Assembly: GCF_013248975.1 (NCBI RefSeq)
Contig: NZ_JABRWH010000001.1
Location: 2,686,001 to 2,750,000, forward strand
Reading direction: 5' to 3'
Length of the DNA: 64,000 nucleotides
Source of the DNA: Neobacillus endophyticus
GTDB taxonomy: Bacteria > Bacillota > Bacilli > Bacillales > Cytobacillaceae
A program made the position numbers and the translations under genes. Of this stretch, positions 1-7,478 are shown in pieces (position 1 is the first letter of the stretch; each line of letters opens with the position of its first letter). The notes beneath the pieces were generated by a model. That model did no database searches. It was not told where the DNA came from and saw nothing but the letters and a program-made list of their open reading frames with translations.

Positions 1-30
1 AAGTCAATCAACTAGTGTGATTGACTTTTT
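1..30 (+). terminator. intrinsic terminator of a gene left of the window
   Basis: The arms AAGTCAATCA and TGATTGACTT are a perfect 10-bp inverted repeat around a 7-nt loop. The stem runs into a T tract on the + strand. It should end a transcript entering from outside the window and so separate it from the flavoprotein gene at 188. Confidence 0.8.
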
Positions 31-132
31 CGCTGATCGGGCCTTAATGGTTAGAAATTAAAAAGGACATTTTAATACCACAACGGGTCGAACTGTTGTA
101 TAGTAGTAGTGGGGAAGGGAAAACTATCTCTT

Positions 133-161
133 TTGATAAAATAAAACTATCATTATAAAAT
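133..161 (+). promoter_or_regulatory. sigma-A promoter of the flavoprotein gene
   Basis: TTGATA at 133-138 and TAAAAT at 156-161 are separated by 17 bp. Each matches the vegetative consensus at five of six positions. The start codon follows about 25 nt downstream. Confidence 0.55.
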
Positions 162-187
162 GATTCTAAATTTTTGAGGTGAAGATG

Positions 188-1372
188 ATGCAACTAACTG
201 TAGCAAACCCTAACAATAACAAAGAGGATAAAACGGCACAAACTGCATTTTCAAGAACAAATCCGTTTCCTGCAAAAATACTTAAAAATGTTAATTTAAA
301 TGGTGATGGATCCAGTAAAGAAACAAGACATATTGAGTTTTCGTTAAAGGGTTCCGGCCTTTCTTACGTTCCTGGTGATGCCCTAGGTATTGTCCCTGCA
401 AATGATCCGGAATTAGTTGCCTCCCTTATGGAAGAAATGAAATGGGATCCTGAAATGACCATTACAATTAATAAGCAAGGCGAAACTCTCCCATTAAAGG
501 AAGCGCTGACAAATCATTTTGAAATAACATTATTAACCAAAAAAATTATACAACAAGCAGCTCAATTAACAGAAAACGAAGAGTTACAAAAGCTTGCATC
601 CCCAGAAAATGTAGATCAATTGAAAGAATATATTTATGGCCGTGATTTGCTTGATTTATTACGTGATTTCGGTCCATGGAAAGCAGATGCTCAAGAGATT
701 GTCGGATTGCTTAGAAAAATGCCGCCAAGACTCTATTCAATCGCCAGCAGTTTAAGTGCACATCCAGATGAAGTACATTTAACGATCGGTACGGTACGCT
801 ATAACTCCCACGGCCGAGACCGTAAAGGGGTTTGTTCAGTTCAATGTGCAGAGCGGAGGTTAGAAGGTGATACATTACCTGTATTCATTCAACCAAATAA
901 GCATTTCCACCTTCCTGAATCCCATGACCAAGATATTATCATGGTCGGTCCTGGAACTGGAATTGCTCCGTTCCGTTCCTTTATCGAGGAGCGTGCAGTA
1001 AATAAAGCATCTGGTAGAAGCTGGCTGTTCTTTGGTGACCAGCATGCTGCAACAGACTTCTTATACAGAGAAGAATTGGAGCAATATCAGAAAGAAGGCG
1101 TTCTAACAAAATTAGATACAGCTTTCTCACGTGATTCAGCGCAAAAAGTATATGTACAGCACAAAATGCTGGAAAACAGCAAAGAATTATATGCCTGGCT
1201 GGAAAATGGAGCGAACTTCTATGTGTGCGGTGATAAAGAACATATGGCAAAGGATGTCCACAACGCACTAATTGAAGTAATTGCCAATGAAGGCACGATG
1301 AGCCAGGAAGATGCCGAAGCATATTTGAACAATTTGCAAAAACAAGGCCGCTATCAGCGTGATGTCTATTAA
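188..1372 (+). CDS. CysJ-like sulfite reductase flavoprotein lacking the FMN domain
   Basis: The protein of about 394 residues has the FAD-binding and NADPH-binding modules of the sulfite reductase flavoprotein / cytochrome P450 reductase family. Visible motifs are RLYSIASS and GVCS for FAD, GPGTGIAPFRSF for NADPH, YVCGDKEHM near the end, and the CysJ-type C-terminus RYQRDVY. Normal CysJ is about 600 residues with an N-terminal flavodoxin domain, and that domain is missing here: the FAD part begins around residue 25. The GAGGTG ribosome binding site at 176-181 favours ATG 188 over GTG 179. No cysI lies beside it. It would need a separate flavodoxin or ferredoxin as electron carrier (inference). 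Confidence 0.85.
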   Translation: MQLTVANPNNNKEDKTAQTAFSRTNPFPAKILKNVNLNGDGSSKETRHIEFSLKGSGLSYVPGDALGIVPANDPELVASLMEEMKWDPEMTITINKQGETLPLKEALTNHFEITLLTKKIIQQAAQLTENEELQKLASPENVDQLKEYIYGRDLLDLLRDFGPWKADAQEIVGLLRKMPPRLYSIASSLSAHPDEVHLTIGTVRYNSHGRDRKGVCSVQCAERRLEGDTLPVFIQPNKHFHLPESHDQDIIMVGPGTGIAPFRSFIEERAVNKASGRSWLFFGDQHAATDFLYREELEQYQKEGVLTKLDTAFSRDSAQKVYVQHKMLENSKELYAWLENGANFYVCGDKEHMAKDVHNALIEVIANEGTMSQEDAEAYLNNLQKQGRYQRDVY

Positions 1373-1393
1373 TAAATCATAACAATCTTTCAC

Positions 1394-1450
1394 AAAAGAG
1401 TGACATTGTTCCCTATGAAAAAGGAGAATAAAGTCACTCTTTTTTCTTTT
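1394..1450 (+). terminator. terminator of the flavoprotein gene
   Basis: The arms AAAAGAGTGAC (1394-1404) and GTCACTCTTTT (1433-1443) pair perfectly around a 28-nt loop and are followed by a T-rich tract. Confidence 0.8.
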
Positions 1451-2006
1451 TGTCTAAAGAGTATTTTACTGCATTCAGAATCGGAATAACATGTCAATAT
1501 TGTGAAACTATGTTCAGGTTTATATAATTTAGTTGATTTTCGTGTAGGTAAGAAAATTCATAGGCGGAGAATTTCCGGCTAATGTATATAGAGGAAGTTT
1601 AAGAAGCAGATATTAGCGGAGATATTCCGATTAACTGCTCTTAATAAGACAAAATCCAAAGATTTGGATCATATAAAAGGAAAAACTTCCTTTATTTTCA
1701 AGGAAATAGAGGTATTTCCCAATTTAAACGGAATTTTACCGTTTATTTTTCAAACACATTGAAATCAATATTCAGCTATAACAGAGCCTTCATTTAAAGA
1801 CATATTAAGAATAAGCAGTAGAGATATTTGGAAAAGGAGAAAATTTTTGCATCAATAAATTTTATGAGTATTTTTAAGTTAATATGCTTCATTTGTATCT
1901 ATTTAACAGTTATTACAAATAAATCAATAAAACTTTACGCTCTCTTTATACGCATATAAAAGTCCGGAGTTATTCTATATATACATCTGGAGGGAGGGAG
2001 CGGAAG
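1451..2006. repeat. non-coding gap with a series of short imperfect palindromes
   Basis: This AT-rich stretch of about 550 bp has no plausible gene. From about 1563 to 1745 it contains a run of small hairpins. Two related units read GCGGAGAATTTCCGGCTAA (1563-1581) and GCGGAGATATTCCGATTAA (1617-1635). Further short palindromes lie near 1655, 1678, 1700 and 1727, the last being AACGGAATTTTACCGTTTA. The pattern suggests an intergenic repeat family, but only this copy is visible. Confidence 0.45.
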
Positions 2007-3569
2007 TTGGTGAAATTTCAAATCATAACTTCTTTGTGCATCTTGTTGTTTATCATTTTGGGAGTATATGAATTCAAAGCATTTTCATCGAATCAATCCA
2101 CATCCAACCGTTACATTCAAGTTCAATTGTTAGGCGTTAATGATTTTCATGGACAACTAAACAGGTATCAACGGGTTTCGGGAAACCTTGCCGGTGGCGC
2201 AGAATATTTGGCGGCCTATATAAAAAAGTATAAACAAAAAAACAAAAATACTTTGCTTGTTCATGCTGGGGATATGGTAGGAGGAAGTCCGCCGATCTCT
2301 TCTCAATTTCAAGACGAACCTACAATTGAATTTTTAAATCTCCTGCACTTTGACGTGGGGACACCTGGAAATCATGAATTAGATCAAGGCGTTAATGAAA
2401 TGAAGCGACTTATTTATGGAGGATTCAATAAAAAAACAGGTTATTTTCAAGGTTCCACAACCTCTTACTGTTCAGCTAATATCATCAATAAAAAAACGCA
2501 TTCTCCCTTACTTCCGCCCTATGTTATAAAAAAAATTGCTGGAATTCAAATTGGATTTATTGGGGTAGTTACGACCGAGACCAACCTGTATGTGGCCCCT
2601 GAAAATCGAAAAGAAGTAGAAATAACAGATGAAGTTGCAGCGATTAACAAAACTGTTAAGCTCCTAAAGGAAAAAGGAGTCAAAGCAATCGTTGTACTTG
2701 CCCATGAATCGGCAAAATCAGACCAGACAGGAGCAAATCCTCAGGATGCTTTAGTGGAGATGGCTCCTAAAATTGATAATGAAGTGGATGTGATTTTTGC
2801 CGGTCATAGTCATGAGTATGCCAATACCGTTGTAGCTGGTAAACTCATTGTTCAAGCGTATTCCTATGGAAAAGCCTTTTCTCAAGTTAGCCTCCAAATT
2901 GACCCAAATACCAAAGATATTGTAAAAAAACAAGCAAAGATCATTATCACCTCACATGAACATATAAAACCAGATCAAGAAACGGCTTCTCTTATTGATA
3001 AATATGAAAAAAAACTGGGAAGCTATTTTAATCAAATTGTAGGAAATCTGCCTGTAGAAAAAACACGAAATCAAAATGCCAACGGAGAATCCCCATTAGG
3101 AAAAATGATTGCTGAATCTGAACGTGAAGCCATTGGGACAGCTATTGCCTTTGTCCATCAAGGAGAAATGCGGGAAAATTTAAAGAAAGGAGATATCACG
3201 ATAGGAGATCTATACACAGACCTTCCTTTTGGGCACAGTGTCTGTAAAGTCATCTTAACAGGAAGTCAAATAAAACTAGTTTTAGAGCAGCAATGGAGGA
3301 AAGATCAGGAAAATGATATGCTGCAAACGGAAGGACTAACATATAATTGGAACCCCAATGCCCCAATTGGCAGTCGAATTACATTCATTAAAGATGTGAA
3401 TGGGCAAAATCTTAGCCCTGACAAGAAATATGAAGTTGCAGTTAGTAATTATTTAGCTTCAGGCGGAGATAACTTCAGTGCGTTTGAAAAAGGAAGACTC
3501 GTTGAATCGGGCCCGCAAGTTGTCACTTCCGTTATGCATTATATCCAACAAAATTATCCTCGCCATTAG
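2007..3569 (+). CDS. 5'-nucleotidase / metallophosphatase, membrane-anchored or secreted
   Basis: This 520-residue protein belongs to the UshA/YfkN-type bifunctional 5'-nucleotidase family. A hydrophobic N-terminal segment (about residues 4-24) has no lipobox Cys, so it is an uncleaved anchor or a signal peptide. Metallophosphoesterase motifs are in order: GVNDFHGQL, HAGDMVGGSPP, GNHELDQG and FAGHSHEY, the Asp, Asn and His residues being metal ligands. The C-terminal nucleotide-binding domain includes YLASGGDNF. Translation starts at TTG 2007 or GTG 2010, 9-12 nt after a strong GGAGGGAGGG site. It should hydrolyse extracellular nucleotides for phosphate or nucleoside salvage. It is a single-gene unit with its own terminator. 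Confidence 0.9.
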   Translation: MVKFQIITSLCILLFIILGVYEFKAFSSNQSTSNRYIQVQLLGVNDFHGQLNRYQRVSGNLAGGAEYLAAYIKKYKQKNKNTLLVHAGDMVGGSPPISSQFQDEPTIEFLNLLHFDVGTPGNHELDQGVNEMKRLIYGGFNKKTGYFQGSTTSYCSANIINKKTHSPLLPPYVIKKIAGIQIGFIGVVTTETNLYVAPENRKEVEITDEVAAINKTVKLLKEKGVKAIVVLAHESAKSDQTGANPQDALVEMAPKIDNEVDVIFAGHSHEYANTVVAGKLIVQAYSYGKAFSQVSLQIDPNTKDIVKKQAKIIITSHEHIKPDQETASLIDKYEKKLGSYFNQIVGNLPVEKTRNQNANGESPLGKMIAESEREAIGTAIAFVHQGEMRENLKKGDITIGDLYTDLPFGHSVCKVILTGSQIKLVLEQQWRKDQENDMLQTEGLTYNWNPNAPIGSRITFIKDVNGQNLSPDKKYEVAVSNYLASGGDNFSAFEKGRLVESGPQVVTSVMHYIQQNYPRH

Positions 3570-3614
3570 AGGAGGTTTTGATGGATTTGAAAAAAATGCT
3601 TATCATATTGCAAC

Positions 3615-3646
3615 AACCCCAACAAGAACAGTTTGGGGTTATTTTT
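3615..3646 (+). terminator. terminator of the 5'-nucleotidase gene
   Basis: The arms AACCCCAA (3615-3622) and TTGGGGTT (3633-3640) are followed by ATTTTT. The remaining gap to the next gene (3647-3933) is AT-rich. It holds a TATAAT box at 3806-3811 without a good -35, and otherwise nothing I can name. Confidence 0.8.
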
Positions 3647-3933
3647 CTGGAGTTTTATTTAATCATTTTCAAACAAACCTATTCTTTTCCAATGTCATAA
3701 AATTGCCTTGATTTTAAAGCAGATATGACAGGAAATGGGATTAAAATAAAGGAAAAAGAAGTTATTTTTTGAAGTCATCTACGTTAAACATTTGTTTGCT
3801 ATAAATATAATCTGGAGAATACCAAGGGGGGATGACATTTCATTATTTTTGAAAAGTAAAGCGTACACACAAGGCAGCTAGGCATTGGATGTAAATGATT
3901 GAAATGCAAATATTGGTTGTGAAGGTGGTACGT

Positions 3934-4587
3934 ATGGCTGAAATCATAAGTATTGAAAAGGCAGTTAACTTGGTGGAAGACGGCATGACGGTCATGATTG
4001 GCGGTTTCTTGGGAGTCGGTGCACCGGAGAATTTAATTGCTGCCTTAATCGAAAAAGATGTAAAAAGTTTAACGATTATCACGAATGATACGGCCTTTCC
4101 TAATAAAGGGGCAGGAAAACTGATTGTAAACAAACAAGCAAGAAAGGTCATAGCCTCCCATATTGGGACAAATCCGGAAGCAGGAAGGCAAATGAATAGT
4201 AACGAGCTGGAAGTTACATTAATCCCACAAGGTACATTAGCTGAACAGATCAGATGTGCAGGTTCGGGGCTAGGAGGAATTCTAACTCCTACCGGTATCG
4301 GTACAGAGGTGGAAAAAGGAAAGCAAATCTTATTAGTCGAAAACCAAGAATATTTATTGGAAACGCCGATTAGGGCTGATGTAGCTTTAATCAGAGGTTC
4401 TATTGTAGACAAAGCGGGGAATGTATTCTATAACTATTCGACCAGAAATTTTAATCCCTTGATGGCCGCTGCTGCAGATCTTGTCATCGTTGGGGCAGAG
4501 AAAATAGTGGAAACGGGAGACTTGGATCCTAATATGGTTATGACTCCTGGGATCTTTGTAGATTACATTGTAGGCGGTGAGAAATAA
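3934..4587 (+). CDS. atoD: acetate/acetoacetate CoA-transferase, alpha subunit
   Basis: This 217-residue protein is the A subunit of a two-subunit short-chain acyl-CoA transferase. Its sequence follows AtoD rather than ScoA: GGFLGVGAPENLI, the ITNDTAFPNKGAGKLIVN region, ASHIGTNPEAGR, VPQGTLAEQIRCAG-like, and ARNFNPL-like near the end. It moves CoA between acetate or acetoacetyl and other short acyl groups in the cytoplasm. ATG 3934 is preferred because AAGGTGG lies 5 nt upstream; an in-frame extension to 3895 has no such site. It overlaps atoA by one base, so translation is probably coupled. Confidence 0.92.
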   Translation: MAEIISIEKAVNLVEDGMTVMIGGFLGVGAPENLIAALIEKDVKSLTIITNDTAFPNKGAGKLIVNKQARKVIASHIGTNPEAGRQMNSNELEVTLIPQGTLAEQIRCAGSGLGGILTPTGIGTEVEKGKQILLVENQEYLLETPIRADVALIRGSIVDKAGNVFYNYSTRNFNPLMAAAADLVIVGAEKIVETGDLDPNMVMTPGIFVDYIVGGEK

Positions 4588-5246
4588 TGGATAGTAAAAC
4601 TGCCAAACAAATCATCGCCAAAAGGATTGCGAAAGAATTAAAAGATGGTGATGTTGTTAATTTAGGTATAGGGATCCCGACATTAGTGGCGGATTATGTT
4701 AATCCCGATGTCAATATCATTTTCCATTCAGAAAATGGTTTTGTAGGATTGGGACCATCACCTCAACCGGGAAAAGAGCATAAAGATATCGTTAATGCCA
4801 GTGGCCAACTTGCATCGATTCAAAAAGGTGCAGCCTTTTTTGATAGCGCTTTATCATTTGGAATTATTCGCGGTGGCCATGTAGATGTAACGGTTCTTGG
4901 CGCGTTAGAAGTCGATGAAAAGGGCAATTTGGCGAATTATATCATTCCTGGAAAACTGGTTCCAGGGATGGGCGGAGCGATGGATTTAGTAACCGGAGCC
5001 AAAAAAGTGATCATCGCCATGTTGCATACGGCAAATGGAGCTCCTAAAATTCTGAAGGAGTGTAGCCTGCCATTGACAGGAAAAGGGAAGGTAGATCTAA
5101 TTGTTACCGATATGGCGGTAATCGAGGTAACACCTAATGGCTTGCTTCTAAAGGAGATGGCACCAGGAGTATCACTGAAGGATATCCTAGAAAAAACAAA
5201 AGCCGATTTAATGATTAGTGAAGAATTAAATGCGACCGTAGTATAG
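4587..5246 (+). CDS. atoA: acetate/acetoacetate CoA-transferase, beta subunit
   Basis: This 219-residue protein is the B subunit of the CoA-transferase. The catalytic glutamate that forms the CoA thioester lies in the SENG motif (Glu49), preceded by the GIGIPT loop and followed by GLGPSPQPG. ATG 4587 overlaps the atoD stop codon by one base. The pair forms a two-gene operon ended by a terminator. The visible neighbourhood has no thiolase or acetoacetate transporter, so the direction of flux (acetoacetate use or acid reassimilation) cannot be read from context. Confidence 0.93.
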   Translation: MDSKTAKQIIAKRIAKELKDGDVVNLGIGIPTLVADYVNPDVNIIFHSENGFVGLGPSPQPGKEHKDIVNASGQLASIQKGAAFFDSALSFGIIRGGHVDVTVLGALEVDEKGNLANYIIPGKLVPGMGGAMDLVTGAKKVIIAMLHTANGAPKILKECSLPLTGKGKVDLIVTDMAVIEVTPNGLLLKEMAPGVSLKDILEKTKADLMISEELNATVV

Positions 5247-5252
5247 GTTCAA

Positions 5253-5310
5253 AAAACAGGACGGAAATGTAATGATATCAGCTCATTATCCATTTCAGTC
5301 CTGTTTTTAT
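5253..5310 (+). terminator. terminator of atoDA
   Basis: The arms AAAAACAGGAC (5253-5263) and GTCCTGTTTTT (5298-5308) pair perfectly around a long loop that contains further complementary bases. Confidence 0.8.
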
Positions 5311-5372
5311 TATGAGAAAAATAAAGCATAAGATTACCGCTCCTACAGTTGAATAGATATAATGATCCATAT

Positions 5373-5405
5373 GGATTTCATTTAACCATAAGAATAATGA
5401 AATCC
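5373..5405 (+). promoter_or_regulatory. inverted repeat in the ribA leader, possible operator or RNA hairpin
   Basis: GGATTTCATT (5373-5382) and AATGAAATCC (5396-5405) are a perfect 10-bp inverted repeat with a 13-nt spacer, about 40 nt before the ribA start. No T tract follows, so it does not look like a terminator. The leader is far too short for an FMN riboswitch. Confidence 0.45.
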
Positions 5406-5443
5406 ACTCCTGATACAAACTAAATAAAAAAGGAGGACACAGG

Positions 5444-6199
5444 ATGTCTCAATTAAAATTTGATACAAAAATACTTTCGATATTAGAAGATAAAATCCAA
5501 TTAATCAAAACGGAAAAAGGAGCTATTTATTTAGTTGGTCCGATTCGGCTTCCCGTTAATTTATATGGGGAAACAGTAATCTTTAAGTGGTATTGCTGGC
5601 TGAACTGCAATGAGGTGACAGAGGACTTTGAACGGATTATTGAGAAATTGTCCTCTGTTAACTTAGCGGAACTCCAGCAATCAAGTGTTTTAGTCTATGG
5701 CGACTTTGAATATGGGGATGATGCCATCATTAGAATGCATTCCATTTGCCATACAGGCGATATTTTTGGCAGCAAGCGCTGTGATTGCGGATACCAATTA
5801 AAACAATCAATGAAAATGATTGTAGATCACGGAACCGGGGCGTTGTTTTATTTGGCAAACCATGAAGGCAGGGGCATCGGATTATTCAGTAAAGCTATGG
5901 CCTATATCCTTCAGGAAAATGGATATGATACGGTTGAAGCAAACCAAGCACTTGGTTTTGTTGACGATTCAAGAAATTATAGTGATGCCATTCAGGTACT
6001 TAAAGCATTGCGATCCAAGCCGGTCACACTCATTACGAACAATCCGAAAAAATTGGCCGCATTGAAACATGCCGGACTCCCTGTTTCAGGAAGAGAATCA
6101 TTATGGGGAGATATATCCGAATATAATGAGAAATATCTTCAAACGAAAATCAATCGGTCGGGTCATTTAAAAGATGAAGGAACATGTCCACATGACTAA
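5444..6199 (+). CDS. ribA: stand-alone GTP cyclohydrolase II
   Basis: This 251-residue GTP cyclohydrolase II has no DHBP synthase domain. The zinc ligands are in place: Cys102 in RMHSIC, and Cys113 and Cys115 in KRCDCG. Tyr136 and the HEGRGIGL, YDTVEAN and TNNPKK motifs of the family are also present. The usual RQEGR reads NHEGR here, and the first 80 residues are unlike classical RibA. It opens GTP to the riboflavin precursor 2,5-diamino-6-ribosylaminopyrimidinone phosphate. A strong AAAGGAGG site precedes ATG 5444, and the gene overlaps ribD by 8 bp. Since ribBA normally sits in the main rib operon, this is likely a second, separately regulated copy (inference). Confidence 0.88.
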   Translation: MSQLKFDTKILSILEDKIQLIKTEKGAIYLVGPIRLPVNLYGETVIFKWYCWLNCNEVTEDFERIIEKLSSVNLAELQQSSVLVYGDFEYGDDAIIRMHSICHTGDIFGSKRCDCGYQLKQSMKMIVDHGTGALFYLANHEGRGIGLFSKAMAYILQENGYDTVEANQALGFVDDSRNYSDAIQVLKALRSKPVTLITNNPKKLAALKHAGLPVSGRESLWGDISEYNEKYLQTKINRSGHLKDEGTCPHD

Positions 6200-7286
6200 T
6201 CATGAATTTTATATGGATTTGGCACTTAAAACAGCCCAAGCCATGAAAGGGCAGACAGATCCAAATCCTTTAGTAGGTGCAGTTATTGTAAATGAAAACC
6301 GAATTGTTGGCATTGGTGCTCATTTAAAGGCAGGTGAGCCGCATGCAGAAATCCATGCACTAAGAATGGCAGGAGAAAAGGCAAAAGGCGGCACCATTTA
6401 TGTCACACTTGAACCGTGTTCCCATCATGGAAGAACCGGCCCATGCGCTGTTGCCTTAGTCGAGGCAGGCATTAAAACGGTAGTGATTGCAACACTTGAT
6501 CCAAATCCTGTCGTATCAGGAAATGGTGTCAAGATTTTAAAAGATGCCGGAATTGAAGTTGTTGTTGGAATCCGTGAACAAGAATCGCAAAGGATGAATG
6601 AGGTTTTTAATAAATTCATCGTTCAGAAAAAGCCATTTGTGACCATGAAGGCTGGTTCCACTTTGGACGGGAAAATTGCTACCCATTCATTTGATAGTAA
6701 ATGGATTACCTCCGAGGGATCGAGAAGGGACGTTCACCAGCTAAGAAGTGAAAATATGGCGATCCTTGTCGGGGTCAATACGGTTATTAAAGATGACCCG
6801 GAATTGACTGCGAGAATTCCAAACGGCAGGAATCCGATTCGAATCATTTTGGATTCCACTTTAAAAATACCAATGGAATCAAAGGTTATAACAGACAAGC
6901 TTGCCGAAACATGGATTTTTACAAGCAAAAGGTATGATCCCAAAAAGAGAGAAGCATTACAGTCTCAGGGCATAAAAGTTTTTCATACAACTGGTGATGT
7001 AAAAGTTGATCCTAATGAGGTTTTGCAAATAGTAGGCGAAAATCTTATTTCCTCCGTTTTTATTGAAGGTGGGGGAACAATCCACGCTGCGTTTCTGGAA
7101 AATCAATTAATTGATAAAGTGATCTTGTATGTTGCCCCCAAATTGCTGGGAGGAAAAGATGCACCAACATTTCTTGAAGGTACTGGAGTAGATAAAATGC
7201 GGGATGCTGTGGAACTAGATAATGTAGAGGTTGAAAAAATCGGAAATGATTTTAAATTTAGCGGGTATCCATCTTATTTAAAATAG
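6192..7286 (+). CDS. ribD: bifunctional riboflavin deaminase/reductase RibD
   Basis: This protein of about 364 residues has two domains. An N-terminal cytidine-deaminase-like domain carries the zinc motif HAE and PCSHHGRTGPC. A C-terminal reductase domain has MKAGSTLDGKIA, GVNTVIKDDPELTAR and FIEGGGTIHAAF. It performs the second and third steps of riboflavin synthesis after RibA. GAAGGAA at 6176-6182 supports ATG 6192 rather than ATG 6174, giving an 8-bp overlap with ribA and probable coupling. The pair lacks ribE and ribH, so together they can only reach 5-amino-6-ribitylaminouracil phosphate. Confidence 0.93.
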   Translation: MTNHEFYMDLALKTAQAMKGQTDPNPLVGAVIVNENRIVGIGAHLKAGEPHAEIHALRMAGEKAKGGTIYVTLEPCSHHGRTGPCAVALVEAGIKTVVIATLDPNPVVSGNGVKILKDAGIEVVVGIREQESQRMNEVFNKFIVQKKPFVTMKAGSTLDGKIATHSFDSKWITSEGSRRDVHQLRSENMAILVGVNTVIKDDPELTARIPNGRNPIRIILDSTLKIPMESKVITDKLAETWIFTSKRYDPKKREALQSQGIKVFHTTGDVKVDPNEVLQIVGENLISSVFIEGGGTIHAAFLENQLIDKVILYVAPKLLGGKDAPTFLEGTGVDKMRDAVELDNVEVEKIGNDFKFSGYPSYLK

Positions 7287-7305
7287 GGGGATATCATACA
7301 TATTT

Positions 7306-7339
7306 AGAGTATTCAGATGAAATCTGGATACTCTTTTTA
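7306..7339 (+). terminator. terminator of ribA-ribD
   Basis: AGAGTATTCAGAT (7306-7318) pairs with ATCTGGATACTCT (7322-7334) apart from one mismatch, around a 3-nt loop, then a T tract. Confidence 0.85.
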
Positions 7340-7478
7340 TTATAGGATAAAAGTGAATTTTAAAGGTTTATAGTGCATTAATAAAGGGGGGAAATGTCCA
7401 TTTTTCTGTTCAAGGGGCTGCATAATTATCTGCATAAAAAAGCCAAGGTTCAAATAAACAAACCCTGGCCTCCATTAT

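Noticed and set aside
3843..4412. 189-residue ORF on the - strand opposite atoD
   Set aside because: It is the antisense shadow of a well-supported CoA-transferase gene, has no ribosome binding site and shows no domain.
5311..5443. FMN riboswitch before ribA-ribD
   Set aside because: The leader is only about 130 nt and lacks the conserved RFN boxes. Only a simple inverted repeat is present.
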